Part shown: positions 8,404 to 18,169 of the stretch, piece after piece
Position numbering within the stretch: position 1 is the stretch's first letter
Layout: each line of letters starts with the position of its first letter
Assembly: GCF_009733815.1 (NCBI RefSeq)
Contig: NZ_WNXY01000010.1
Span: forward strand, 186,001-250,000
Length of the DNA: 64,000 nt
Direction of reading: 5' to 3'
Origin: Pseudactinotalea suaedae
Lineage (GTDB): Bacteria > Actinomycetota > Actinomycetes > Actinomycetales > Beutenbergiaceae
Translations under genes and position numbers: made by a program
Notes under the pieces: model-generated
What the model was told of the DNA's origin: nothing
The model's database searches: none
Seen by the model: only the letters and a program-made list of their open reading frames with translations

Positions 8404-9855
8404 ATGGCCAGCAGCGAGACCACCGAGCCGACCGACGAGCGAGCCGAACCAGCCCGGCCCAGCTCCGCCGTCGACAGGTTCTTCGAGATCACGCGGCACG
8501 GTTCGACCGTGCCCCGAGAGCTCCGCGCGGGTCTGACCACGTTCCTGGCGATGAGCTACATCATCTTCGTCAACCCGAGCGTGCTCGGGAACGCCATCGT
8601 CATCGACGGCGTGGACAACGTCTTCACCCAGCTGGTCATCGTCACCTGCATCGCCGCCGCCTTCGGCTCGCTCGTGATGGGTCTGATCGCCCGCTACCCG
8701 TTCGCCCAGGCCCCCGGCATGGGCCTGAACGCGTTCTTCGCGTTCACGGTCGTCATCGGCATGGGCTACACCTGGCAGCAGGCGCTCGCCGCCGTGTTCA
8801 TCTCCGGTGTGCTGTTCGTGGTGCTGAGCGTCATCGGCGCCCGCAAGGCCATCGTGCAGGCGCTGCCGATGTCCCTCAAGCTTGCGATCACGGCCGGCAT
8901 CGGCGCCTTCCTGGCGCTGATCGGCATGCAGAACGCCGGCATCGTCGTCAACGACGACGCCACGCTGGTCAGGATCGGCGACTTCGGCAACCCCACCGTG
9001 TGGCTCGCGCTGATCGGTCTCGTGCTCACCGCCATCCTCATGAAGCTCAAGGTCACCGGCGCCATCCTGTGGGGCATCCTCGCCACCACGGCGGTCGCGA
9101 TCATCTTCCGACTGGCCGTCTACGTCGGTGCCGATGGCTCGCCGGCCCCGTTCGGCGGGTTCAGCGACGGCATCCTCGCACTCCCGTTCTGGCCGGGTGA
9201 CCTCGCCTTCCAGATGGACTTCGCCGGCCTGTTCAACCCGGCGCACCTCGACGTCAGTGCCGGGTTCCTGGTGACGTCGGCGATCACGGTCATCCTCACC
9301 TTCTTCGTGGTCGACTTCTTCGACGCCACCGGCACCCTGACCGGGCTCGCGCACCGCGCCGGCTTCGTCGACGACAAGGGCGAGATGCCCCGCGCCAAGA
9401 CGCTGTTCTCGATGGACGGTCTCGCGGCGATCTTCGGCGCCACGATGGGCACCTCGACCACGACGGCGTACGTCGAGTCGGCCGCCGGTGTCGAGGAGGG
9501 CGGTCGCAGCGGCCTGACGGCGGTCACCACCGGTGGTCTGTTCGTGCTCGCGATGTTCTTCTGGCCGCTGGTCGGCGCGGTCCCCAGCGCCGCGACGTCA
9601 CCGGCGCTGATCCTCGTGGGCGCGCTGATGATGGAGGGCGTCAAGGGCATCGACTGGAAGGACGTGGGCGACAGCGTGCCCGCCTTCCTCACGATCGTCG
9701 CGATGCCGTTCACCTACTCGATCGCGAACGGCGTCTCGTTCGGCATCATCGCCTACGCCCTGATCAAGGTGTTCACCGGCCGGTTCAAGGAGAGCAGCTG
9801 GCTGCTCTACGTGGTCGCGGCGCTCCTGATCGCGCGCTACATCTGGCTCGAGTAA
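8404..9855 (+). CDS. NCS2-type purine permease, AzgA-like
   Basis: A 483-residue membrane transporter with about 12 hydrophobic segments. The segments MSYIIFVNPSVL and APGMGLNAFFAFTVV are characteristic of the AzgA/GhxP group, which imports adenine, guanine or hypoxanthine by proton symport. A hydrophilic N-terminal tail of about 35 residues precedes the first segment. CAGGAGCACC just before the ATG serves as Shine-Dalgarno. It is the last gene of the purine operon and presumably feeds guanine or hypoxanthine to it. The exact base transported is not determinable. Confidence 0.85.
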   Translation: MASSETTEPTDERAEPARPSSAVDRFFEITRHGSTVPRELRAGLTTFLAMSYIIFVNPSVLGNAIVIDGVDNVFTQLVIVTCIAAAFGSLVMGLIARYPFAQAPGMGLNAFFAFTVVIGMGYTWQQALAAVFISGVLFVVLSVIGARKAIVQALPMSLKLAITAGIGAFLALIGMQNAGIVVNDDATLVRIGDFGNPTVWLALIGLVLTAILMKLKVTGAILWGILATTAVAIIFRLAVYVGADGSPAPFGGFSDGILALPFWPGDLAFQMDFAGLFNPAHLDVSAGFLVTSAITVILTFFVVDFFDATGTLTGLAHRAGFVDDKGEMPRAKTLFSMDGLAAIFGATMGTSTTTAYVESAAGVEEGGRSGLTAVTTGGLFVLAMFFWPLVGAVPSAATSPALILVGALMMEGVKGIDWKDVGDSVPAFLTIVAMPFTYSIANGVSFGIIAYALIKVFTGRFKESSWLLYVVAALLIARYIWLE

Positions 9856-9889
9856 CCCGCTTCACCACGATTCCGTTCGCGCCGGGCAG

Positions 9890-10864
9890 TCAGCCGTCCC
9901 GCCGTGCCACGGAGAGCGCGATGCCGTCGAGGATGTCGTGCTCGCTCGTGGTCACGGTGGTGACGCCCGAGGAGGCGACGACGCGGCGGATCACCTCCGC
10001 CCAGACGAGCGCGCCGGCGCCGATGACGTCCACGCGCCCCGGGTGCATGTACGGCAGCGCGGCGCGTTCGCTGCGCTCCCTGCCGAGCAGGTCGTCGCAG
10101 GCGGCGAGCACGTCGTCGACGGCGAGCCGGGCGCCGTCGATCCGCTCGGGTCGGTAGCGGTCGAGCTCGAGGGCGTGCGCCGTCACGGTCGTGACCGAGC
10201 CCGCCACCCCGACGAGGGTGCCCACCCGGTCGAGCGGCACGATCGCCGCGGCGCGCTCGAGCGCCTCCCGGATGTCGGCACGGGCGGCCTCGACCTCCGC
10301 GGCGGTGGGCGGGTCCGAGGCCAGGTGACGCTCGGTCATGCGCACGCAGCCGACGTCGAGCGAGATCGAGGCCTCCGGGGTCGGTGCCGGCCCGCCCGGC
10401 TCCCCCAGCACGAGCTCGGTGGAGCCACCGCCGATGTCGACCACCAGGGCGGGGCCCGGATCGTCCGCGGCGAGCACGCGGACGGCGCCCGCGAAGCTCA
10501 GCGCCGCCTCCTCGGTCCCGGAGATCACCTCGGGCGGCACCCCGAGCCGCTCGGTGACTCCGTCGATGAACACGTCCCGGTTCCGGGCGTCGCGGGTGGC
10601 CGAGGTCGCGACGAACCGCACCGCCTCGACGCCGTGCTCGCGGCACAGCGCCGCATACCGCTCGGTCGCGTCGAGGGTGCGCAGCAGCGCCTCGGGCGCG
10701 AGCTCACCCGTCCGGTCGACGCCCTGGCCCAGCCGGACCACCTCCATGAGGCGCGTCACGTCGGTGAGGTCCGCTCCGCCGTCGGGACGCCTCTCGACGT
10801 CCGCGATCAGGAGCCGGATGGAGTTGGTACCGCAGTCGATCCCTGCCACTCGAGTCACCGTCAC
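9890..10864 (-). CDS. Ppx/GppA-family phosphatase (exopolyphosphatase-like)
   Basis: A 324-residue member of the actin-like ATPase superfamily that hydrolyses polyphosphate or pppGpp. GIDCGTNSIRLLIAD near residue 8 is the phosphate-1 motif. VVDIGGGSTELVLGE near residue 140 is the phosphate-2 motif, and GVAGSVTT lies further on. At this length it is the short two-domain type, like mycobacterial Ppx1/Ppx2, without the C-terminal HD extension. It is downstream of DUF501 and ftsB on the same strand, the usual actinobacterial order. A second GTG two codons downstream is an alternative start. Confidence 0.87.
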   Translation of the reverse strand: MTVTRVAGIDCGTNSIRLLIADVERRPDGGADLTDVTRLMEVVRLGQGVDRTGELAPEALLRTLDATERYAALCREHGVEAVRFVATSATRDARNRDVFIDGVTERLGVPPEVISGTEEAALSFAGAVRVLAADDPGPALVVDIGGGSTELVLGEPGGPAPTPEASISLDVGCVRMTERHLASDPPTAAEVEAARADIREALERAAAIVPLDRVGTLVGVAGSVTTVTAHALELDRYRPERIDGARLAVDDVLAACDDLLGRERSERAALPYMHPGRVDVIGAGALVWAEVIRRVVASSGVTTVTTSEHDILDGIALSVARRDG

Positions 10865-10921
10865 ACCCTGCCATGACTCGAGATGCGCACCGCACGCGTG
10901 CGCGGATCCGTGCCGAGACGG

Positions 10922-11422
10922 TCAGCAGGTGCAGCGGTCGGGGCGCCAGGTCTCGCGGATGCGCTCGAGCGCCTCGTCGCCGATCGGGTTGATGCCCGGT
11001 CCCACCGCGAGGGCGTGACCGACCAGCACGTGCAGGCACTTCACCCGGTCGGGCATGCCCCCCGCGCTGATGCCCTCGATCTCGGCCACCTCGCCCAGTT
11101 CCGCCCGGCGGCGCAGGTAGTCCTCGTGGGCGGCCCGGTGCGCTGCGGCGAGCTCGGGGTCCTCGGCGAGCCGCGCCGTCATCTCCCGCATCGCGCCGCC
11201 GGCCTCGAGCGTGCTCACGGCCGCGACGGCGGGCGGGCACGTGAGGTAGAACGTCGTGGGGAACGGGGTGCCGTCGGGCAGCCGCGGCGCGGTGCGGACC
11301 ACGGTCGGGCGGCCGCACACGCAGCGCGCCGCGACCGAGACGACGCCGCGCGGCTCCCGTCCCAGCTGCTCGGCGACGACCGCGAGATCACGCTCGGTGA
11401 CCTCCTCGGCAGGCGTCGCCAT
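10922..11422 (-). CDS. DUF501 domain protein
   Basis: A 166-residue protein with conserved cysteines in CVCGRP, YLTCPP, VKCLHV and the terminal DRCTC, suggesting metal binding, though no function is established for the family. DUF501 proteins sit almost invariably between ftsB/divIC and ppx in Actinobacteria, as here. The start is taken at the ATG at 11422, which overlaps the ftsB stop (ATGA), rather than the upstream in-frame start that would add 13 arginine-rich residues. Confidence 0.85.
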   Translation of the reverse strand: MATPAEEVTERDLAVVAEQLGREPRGVVSVAARCVCGRPTVVRTAPRLPDGTPFPTTFYLTCPPAVAAVSTLEAGGAMREMTARLAEDPELAAAHRAAHEDYLRRRAELGEVAEIEGISAGGMPDRVKCLHVLVGHALAVGPGINPIGDEALERIRETWRPDRCTC

Positions 11423-12024
11423 CAGTCGTCGACCTCGCCGGCGACCTGCACCGAGTCCCACACCGTCAGGTACCAGGGCCCGGTACGTGGCATCGTCACC
11501 GGCCCGGGATCCTCGGTGTCGACGGGCTCCTCACCCGTGATCGTCTCGGGGTCGACGACGACGTAGGGCGTCTCCCCCGGCATCACGAAACCGAGCCGGT
11601 CGCGCGCCTGGGCCTGCACGTAGGCCTCGTCGTCCCAGCGATCGATCGCGGCCTGCAGCCCAGCCGTGCGCTCCTCGGTGGCAGCGATCGCGTCGTTGAG
11701 CTCGCGCAGCTGCTCCTGCTGCGCCACGTACGCGCGCAGCGTCGGCGCCAGCAGCACGAACGCCACCAGGATGACCACGAACAGCATCACCGCCCGGACC
11801 GTCACCTGCCTCGGCTCGTCGGCGCGCTCGACGACGGCACGCGCCGGCGTGGTGACCCTGCGTGGGGTGGTGCTCGGCTTGCGTACCGGCTTGCTCGGGG
11901 CCGCCGATCCACGCGCGGGGCGGGAGGTCGCGCGGACCGTCCTGGCGGGCTTGCGTGCGGTAGCCGTCGACGCCGCCGTGCGGGCGGCGCTCGCGCGCGG
12001 CGCGACAGGACGACGGGAGCTCAC
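11422..12024 (-). CDS. FtsB/DivIC-type septum formation initiator
   Basis: A 200-residue single-pass membrane protein of the cell-division FtsB/DivIC family, which bridges FtsL and FtsQ at the septum. Residues 1-70 are a basic, Ala/Thr/Pro-rich cytoplasmic tail. Residues 76-96 form the membrane segment, and 98-130 a coiled coil (QQEQLRELNDAIAATEERT). A short conserved DEAYVQAQARDRLGFVMPGE follows. The GTG start at 12024 is preferred over an upstream ATG because GGAG precedes it and the added residues look non-coding. Position after enolase matches other actinobacteria. Confidence 0.87.
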   Translation of the reverse strand: MSSRRPVAPRASAARTAASTATARKPARTVRATSRPARGSAAPSKPVRKPSTTPRRVTTPARAVVERADEPRQVTVRAVMLFVVILVAFVLLAPTLRAYVAQQEQLRELNDAIAATEERTAGLQAAIDRWDDEAYVQAQARDRLGFVMPGETPYVVVDPETITGEEPVDTEDPGPVTMPRTGPWYLTVWDSVQVAGEVDD

Positions 12025-12188
12025 CGCTCCAGTTTCTCTCACGCCGGCGCCGAACCCGGGCAGGCAGGGCGTCGCGCGTCGCGGGCACACCTGCCCACGC
12101 CGGCACCCACCGCCCCCGGATCACGTCGCGGTGACGTCGAGCGCGCAGCCCGGGACCTTCGCCCCAGGAACCGGGCCCCTCGTCGACC

Positions 12189-12194
12189 TACGCT
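12189..12194 (+). promoter_or_regulatory. -10 box for the CueP-like gene (leaderless)
   Basis: TACGCT, 7 nt before the GTG at 12202. No Shine-Dalgarno is seen. Confidence 0.45.
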
Positions 12195-12201
12195 CGCGGA
12201 C

Positions 12202-12810
12202 GTGACCCCTCGACCCGTCCACCTGCTGCTCTCCTCGATCGCCGCGCTCGCCCTGCTGAGCGGCTGCGTCGCCCCGCTCGGACCCGCGACCCCGGCTCCT
12301 GCCCCGGACGAGGTCGCGGCCGCGAGCGCGACCGCGGACATGGGCGTGCCCGAGCTGGCGGCGCTGCCGGTGCACGAGCTGGTGCACCTGCTGGAGTCCG
12401 CGCCGCTGGATGCACGGCCCGAGGTCATGGCGTCCGTGCGACCGCGCGAGGTGCTGCTCGCTGACATCGACGGCGCTCGGCAGGTGTCGGTGCCTGTACC
12501 CGCGGGAGAGTTCTACCTCTCGATCGCCCCCTACCGCGAGCACACCCACGAGTGCTACTTCCACAGCCTGACCACCTGCACCGGGGAGCTGGGCGAGACA
12601 CCGGTGCAGATCAGGATCGTCGACACGACCACCGGGCAGGTGCTGGTCGACGAGACCCGGACCACCTATGCCAACGGCTACGTCGACGTCTGGCTGCCCA
12701 CCGACATCACCGCGGACGTCACGATCGTCTCCGACGGCCGCACCGGCACCGCCCGGATCCGCACCGGACCGGACGACCTGACCTGCCTGACGAGCCTGCA
12801 GCTGATCTGA
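12202..12810 (+). CDS. CueP-like copper-binding lipoprotein
   Basis: A 202-residue exported lipoprotein. Residues 1-21 form a signal peptide ending in the lipobox LLSGC (Cys22). The mature part matches CueP, the copper-binding periplasmic protein known from Salmonella: YREHTHECYFHSLTTCTGELG at about 111-131 with Cys118 and Cys126, and a further Cys195 near the C-terminus. Copper binding through these cysteines is inferred from the family. Here the protein would be lipid-anchored outside the membrane of a Gram-positive cell instead of soluble in a periplasm. No copper exporter or regulator lies next to it. It stands alone between ftsB (divergent) and eno (convergent). Confidence 0.8.
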   Translation: MTPRPVHLLLSSIAALALLSGCVAPLGPATPAPAPDEVAAASATADMGVPELAALPVHELVHLLESAPLDARPEVMASVRPREVLLADIDGARQVSVPVPAGEFYLSIAPYREHTHECYFHSLTTCTGELGETPVQIRIVDTTTGQVLVDETRTTYANGYVDVWLPTDITADVTIVSDGRTGTARIRTGPDDLTCLTSLQLI

Positions 12811-12904
12811 GAGCCGCCGCCACCGAGGCCCGCGGCACCACGACCCGTCCTGGGCTGCGACCGGCCATGGTGGTGCTCACCGGTCGCAGCACCAGGACGA
12901 ACGA

Positions 12905-12942
12905 AGCAGAGCCCGCGAGGTGGTCACCTCGCGGGCTCTGCT
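12905..12942. terminator. Bidirectional terminator between the CueP-like gene and eno
   Basis: Perfect 18-bp arms (12905-12922 and 12925-12942) separated by 2 nt, between two convergent genes. The stem begins with AGCAGAGCCCGCGAGGTG. Confidence 0.85.
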
Positions 12943-12990
12943 GTGCCGGGTCGGGGTCACCTCACCGGCGTGCGGCGGCGACCCCCTCGA

Positions 12991-14301
<1,311 letters not shown>

Positions 14302-14405
14302 TCAGGGATGAAAGATCTGGGTCCGCAAGCCACCCTAGACCCGCCGCCTGGGTGGGTCCGCGGTGGTGTTCGTCACCCGGTGAGGTGACGTGCGCAGGCG
14401 TCGCC

Positions 14406-14693
14406 TCAGGCGCCGACGCCGAGCTCCTCGCGCTTGGTCCCGAGCATCGGCTGCCACTCCTTGACCGCGATGATCTCGACGTCGGCGCAGGTCATGTAGG
14501 GGTCGGAGTCGAGGTACTGCTGCACACGCTCGATGGTGGCGTCGAAGAGCAGCGCGCCTCCGGAGGCGTCCTCGAACGGGCCGCCGAGCAGCAGGATGCC
14601 CTCGTCGACGAGGCCCTGCAGGAGCTCGCGGTGCCGGGGGCGCAGCGGCAGCCGAACGTCGTCGCCGTGGAACACGGTCTGGATGAGGATCAT
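14406..14693 (-). CDS. YciI-family protein
   Basis: A 95-residue small alpha/beta-barrel protein of the YciI family. It shows the HRELLQGLVDEGILLLGGPFED block, in which the conserved His is thought to be part of a putative active site, and the C-terminal DPYMTCADVEIIAVKEW. Biochemical roles of the family are mostly unknown; some members are dehydrochlorinases or muconolactone-isomerase-like. It lies 22 nt downstream of mazG on the same strand and is probably cotranscribed. Confidence 0.75.
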   Translation of the reverse strand: MILIQTVFHGDDVRLPLRPRHRELLQGLVDEGILLLGGPFEDASGGALLFDATIERVQQYLDSDPYMTCADVEIIAVKEWQPMLGTKREELGVGA

Positions 14694-14715
14694 GCCTCGA
14701 CCTTATCCAGGCACC

Positions 14716-15390
14716 TCATGCGCGGCTGGACCGTTCCAGATCGCGGGTGGCGGCGCGCAACGCCGCCTCGGCGTCGACGCCCTGGGCGTCGGCCTCGATG
14801 ACCAGGGCGAGCAGCGCCGCCCCGAGGCGAGCGCCGCCGTCGGCGCTGTCCTGGGAGGGTGGCCTCGACGGCGTTCCCGCCTTGCGAAGTCGGCTCACGA
14901 CCTTCTGGGCGCGGGCCAGCGCGGGGAGCGAGGCAGGGAGGTCGTCGAGCGGGTGCGCGCGACGCTTCTCGTCGGCCTTGATCGTCTCCCACTGGGCGTT
15001 GACCTCGTCCGGGGTCGTGGCCGCACCATCGGCGAACACGTGCGGGTGGCGGCGGGTGAGCTTCGCGACGAGCCCGCGGGCGACGTCGTCGATGTCGAAG
15101 CCATGGGAGGCACAGGAGGCATCTCCGTCCGAACGCTCGCTGGCCACGCGGGCGTGGAACAAGACCTGAAGCAGCAGGTCACCCAGCTCCTCGGCGAGCG
15201 CGTCGAGATCACCGGACTCGGCCGCCTCGGCGACCTCGTGCGCCTCCTCGATCGCGTAGGGCGCGAGCGAGGCGTGCGTCTGCTCGGCGTCCCAGGGGCA
15301 GCCGCCGGGAGACCGCAGCCGGTCCATGACCGCCACGGCGTCGAGCAGCGCCGCCCCGACGGGCTGCGGCTGCTCGGGCTGGGCGCTCAC
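14716..15390 (-). CDS. mazG: MazG nucleoside triphosphate pyrophosphohydrolase
   Basis: A 224-residue house-cleaning enzyme that hydrolyses NTPs and dNTPs to monophosphates and pyrophosphate. MDRLRSPGGCPWDAEQTHASL is the N-terminal MazG block. EEAHEVAEA and EELGDLLLQVLFHA supply the metal-binding acidic residues (EExxE and ExxD). The GTG start at 15390 overlaps the TGA of the upstream lipoprotein gene (GTGA), which decides the start. The C-terminal half is less conserved than in E. coli MazG but similar in layout to the mycobacterial enzyme. Confidence 0.9.
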   Translation of the reverse strand: MSAQPEQPQPVGAALLDAVAVMDRLRSPGGCPWDAEQTHASLAPYAIEEAHEVAEAAESGDLDALAEELGDLLLQVLFHARVASERSDGDASCASHGFDIDDVARGLVAKLTRRHPHVFADGAATTPDEVNAQWETIKADEKRRAHPLDDLPASLPALARAQKVVSRLRKAGTPSRPPSQDSADGGARLGAALLALVIEADAQGVDAEAALRAATRDLERSSRA

Positions 15391-15932
15391 GCGGCGTCGG
15401 GCGCCGGCTGCTCGATCCACTCGAAGGCCTGCGGCGTGATCGCTTGGCCGTCCCAGCTCCCGTAGCGCGGGCTCACCTCGATGTCGAGGCCCGCGATGCG
15501 CTCGTCGAGCTCGGCGAACAGGTCGGCGGCGTCGGGGGCGGTCTGCATGCCCGAGCTCGCGACCAGGCTGCGGACGACGAGCAGGGTGGCGGCGCTGGGC
15601 TCGATGGGGTCGAAACCCTGCTCGCCGGCGATCCGGTCGAGCACGCCGGCAGCGTCCGTGGCGGAGACGCCGAAGCCGGCGCCGCTCGCGACGTCGAGGA
15701 TCTCCTCGGCCCTGACCAGCTCGGCGATCGCCTGCGCGGGTGTCACCGGTCCGACGTGGAGGGAGAGCTCCTCGACGACCGTCGCCACCTCGTCCTCACC
15801 GATCACATGACCATCGACCGTCGCGGCGGTGCCGGGGGCGGGCGCGCAGCCCGCGATCAGGGCACCGGCGAGGGCGAGCCCGGCGAACGGTGCGAGGAGA
15901 CGACGCGCGAGAGAGCGAACTGATCGAGCCAC
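15387..15932 (-). CDS. SurA N-domain-like lipoprotein
   Basis: A 181-residue exported lipoprotein. After a basic start (VARSVRSLARR) and a hydrophobic run it has the lipobox LIAGC. The mature part begins TAATVDGHVIGEDEVATVVEEL, the pattern of the SurA/PrsA N-terminal chaperone domain, and then contains only helical sequence. No parvulin-type isomerase domain is present, so it may be a holdase or an unrelated envelope protein. The GTG at 15932 was chosen because upstream codons are glycine-rich and lack coding character. It is translationally coupled to mazG. Confidence 0.7.
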   Translation of the reverse strand: MARSVRSLARRLLAPFAGLALAGALIAGCAPAPGTAATVDGHVIGEDEVATVVEELSLHVGPVTPAQAIAELVRAEEILDVASGAGFGVSATDAAGVLDRIAGEQGFDPIEPSAATLLVVRSLVASSGMQTAPDAADLFAELDERIAGLDIEVSPRYGSWDGQAITPQAFEWIEQPAPDAA

Positions 15933-16013
15933 CCGCCCATCGTAGGGCCCACCCCCACCACCCGCTCTCACCCCGAGGCTGACCCCGGCCGCTCGACCTT
16001 TCTCGAGCCAGGC

Positions 16014-16043
16014 TTGCGGTTCGGGTGCCGATGACACTAAGGT
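16014..16043 (+). promoter_or_regulatory. Promoter of the nrtR-nad operon
   Basis: TTGCGG (16014-16019) and TAAGGT (16038-16043) with an 18-nt spacer, about 35 nt before nrtR. It is the most sigma70-like promoter in the window. Confidence 0.55.
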
Positions 16044-16053
16044 CTGGTGATAG

Positions 16054-16074
16054 TTCAGGTCGAATCAACCTTAA
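16054..16074 (+). promoter_or_regulatory. Candidate NrtR operator
   Basis: Imperfect palindrome TTCAGGT-N7-ACCTTAA directly downstream of the predicted transcription start, ending at the nrtR Shine-Dalgarno. A half-site-like CTAAGGT overlaps the -10 box. The position suits autorepression, but the assignment to NrtR rests on proximity alone. Confidence 0.5.
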
Positions 16075-16083
16075 GGACCGATG

Positions 16084-16803
16084 ATGCGGGCATCGCCGGA
16101 GATCGCGGTCTCGACCGTGATCTTCGCGCTGCGCCACGACGAGCCGCACGCCGCCGGGGCGCCCACGCTGTCGCTCCCCCTCGTGTTCCGTACCCGCGAG
16201 CCCTACGACGGGCTCTGGGCGCTGCCGGGCGGGCCGCTCGGCGACGAGACCCTCGAGGACGCGGCGCGACGCACCCTCGCGGCGACGACCGGTCTGGCAC
16301 CCGCCTACCTCGAGCAGATGTACACGTTCGGCAACCCCGACCGCTCGCCCGACGACCGGCGCGTGGTCTCGATCGTCTACTGGGCGCTGGTGCGCGCCGA
16401 CGAGGTCGCGCACGCACGACCGCAGCAGAACGTGCGCTGGCTTCCCGCCGACGACCTGCCGAACCTCGCGTTCGACCACAACCTGGTCGTCGAGTACGCG
16501 CTCTGGCGGCTGCGCAACAAGGTCTCCTACGGCCGGATCGCGCACGCCCTCCTCGGCGAGACCTTCACGCTGCGCGAGCTGCGGGAGGTCCACGAGATCG
16601 TCGGGCAGAAGCGGCTCGACCCCGCCAACTTCCGCCGCCAGGTCGAGTCCGACGGCGCCGTCGTCCCCACGGACCAGATGCGCACCGGCGGCGCCCACAG
16701 GCCCGCGCGGCTGTACCGCTACAACACCGAGATGGAACCGGTCGACCTCGGTCCCATCGCCCGCTCGGGCGCCACCACCGCGCCCACGAGGAGCACACCC
16801 TGA
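16084..16803 (+). CDS. nrtR: NrtR-like Nudix-fold transcriptional regulator of NAD metabolism
   Basis: A 239-residue protein with an N-terminal Nudix domain and a C-terminal winged-helix region from about residue 150. The Nudix box is degenerate: LPGGPLGDETLEDAARRTLAATTGL keeps the glycines but lacks the REUxEE catalytic core. That is the NrtR pattern, where the domain senses ADP-ribose or NAD-related ligands without hydrolysing them. AAGGA fits the second of two adjacent ATGs (16084) better than the one at 16081. It lies 61 nt before nadA with a palindrome at its promoter, so repression of the nad operon is the likely role. Confidence 0.88.
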   Translation: MRASPEIAVSTVIFALRHDEPHAAGAPTLSLPLVFRTREPYDGLWALPGGPLGDETLEDAARRTLAATTGLAPAYLEQMYTFGNPDRSPDDRRVVSIVYWALVRADEVAHARPQQNVRWLPADDLPNLAFDHNLVVEYALWRLRNKVSYGRIAHALLGETFTLRELREVHEIVGQKRLDPANFRRQVESDGAVVPTDQMRTGGAHRPARLYRYNTEMEPVDLGPIARSGATTAPTRSTP

Positions 16804-16864
16804 GCACCCACAGAGCTCGTCTCCTTCGCCTCCGCTCCCCCGAACAACTCTGCGAGGACCCCGC

Positions 16865-18169
16865 ATGAGCACCACAGCCTCGGTCGACCTGCGCATCCGC
16901 AGCATCGACGCCGGCCGCGCGCCCGGCAGCACCTGCTCCACCGAGCTCGGCAGCGGGCCCTGGGAGCTCGACTCCCGGGCGCCCGGCTACGGCCCCGGCG
17001 CCTCGCAGGCCGACCGCCTCCCGCTGGGGTCGCCGCGGCAGGGCAGCCTCCCGCAGCGGTACCGCGACGCCTCCCCCGAGGAGCTCGACGCCTGGATCCG
17101 CACCGCGCGCAGCGCGCTGGCGGACAGCGTGGTCATCCTCGGCCACTTCTACCAGCGCGAGGAGGTGGTGGCGTACGCGGACTACGTGGGCGACTCCTAC
17201 CAGCTCGCCCAGGCCACCAAGGCGCACCCGGACGCCTCGACGATCGTGTTCTGCGGTGTGCACTTCATGGCCGAGACCGCGGACATGCTGTCCGGCCCGG
17301 AGCAGCGTGTGATCCTGCCGAACCTCGCCGCCGGCTGCTCGATGGCCGACATGGCGAACAGCGACCAGGTCGAGGAGTGCTGGGAGCAGCTGACCGAGCT
17401 GTACGGCACCGAGCCCGACGAGTCCGGCCGGGTACCCGTGATCCCGGTGACCTACATGAACTCCTCCGCCGCGCTGAAGGCCTTCTGCGGGCGCAACGGC
17501 GGCATCGTGTGCACGTCCTCGAACGCCTCGACCGTGCTGGCGTGGGCGTTCGAGCGTGGTCAGCGCGTGCTGTTCTTCCCCGACCAGCACCTGGGCCGCA
17601 ACACCGCCAAGGCGATGGGGATCCCGCTCGAGCAGATGCCCACGTGGAACCCGAACAAGCCGCTCGGGGGCAACGAGGAGGGCGCATTGCAGGAGGCCAA
17701 GGTGCTGCTGTGGCACGGGTTCTGCTCGGTGCACAAGCGGTTCACGGTCGACCAGATCGCCCGGGCCCGCGCCGAGCACCCCGGCGTGCGCGTGATCGTG
17801 CACCCGGAGTGCCCGATGCCCGTGGTCGACGCTGCCGACGAGTCGGGGTCCACCGACTACATCCGCCGCGCGATCGAAGGCGCGACCGAGCCCACCACGT
17901 TCGCGATCGGCACCGAGATCAACCTCGTGCAGCGGCTCGCGGCCGAGAACCCGCAGCACACGATCTTCTGCCTCGACCCGGTCGTGTGCCCGTGCTCGAC
18001 GATGTACCGGATCCACCCGGGCTACCTCGCCTGGGTCCTCGAAGGACTCGTCGCGGGCGAGACGCTCAACCAGATCTCGGTGCCGCAGGATGTGACCACC
18101 CACGCACGGATCGCCCTCGAGCGGATGCTCGAGGCCAGGCCCGCGCCCTCGCAGGGAGCCGCGCGATGA
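16865..18169 (+). CDS. nadA: Quinolinate synthase A
   Basis: A 434-residue [4Fe-4S] enzyme that condenses iminoaspartate with dihydroxyacetone phosphate to quinolinate. ILGHFYQREEVVAYAD, FCGVHFMAETADML, TYMNSSAALKAFCG, FPDQHLGRNTA and IHPECPMPVVD are family blocks. The cluster cysteines appear to be those in FCGVHF, IHPEC and the CLDPVVCPCSTM segment. The first 60 residues are a variable extension; the conserved fold begins near residue 70. The stop overlaps the nadB start (ATGA), so the enzyme pair that shares the unstable iminoaspartate is made together. Confidence 0.95.
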   Translation: MSTTASVDLRIRSIDAGRAPGSTCSTELGSGPWELDSRAPGYGPGASQADRLPLGSPRQGSLPQRYRDASPEELDAWIRTARSALADSVVILGHFYQREEVVAYADYVGDSYQLAQATKAHPDASTIVFCGVHFMAETADMLSGPEQRVILPNLAAGCSMADMANSDQVEECWEQLTELYGTEPDESGRVPVIPVTYMNSSAALKAFCGRNGGIVCTSSNASTVLAWAFERGQRVLFFPDQHLGRNTAKAMGIPLEQMPTWNPNKPLGGNEEGALQEAKVLLWHGFCSVHKRFTVDQIARARAEHPGVRVIVHPECPMPVVDAADESGSTDYIRRAIEGATEPTTFAIGTEINLVQRLAAENPQHTIFCLDPVVCPCSTMYRIHPGYLAWVLEGLVAGETLNQISVPQDVTTHARIALERMLEARPAPSQGAAR

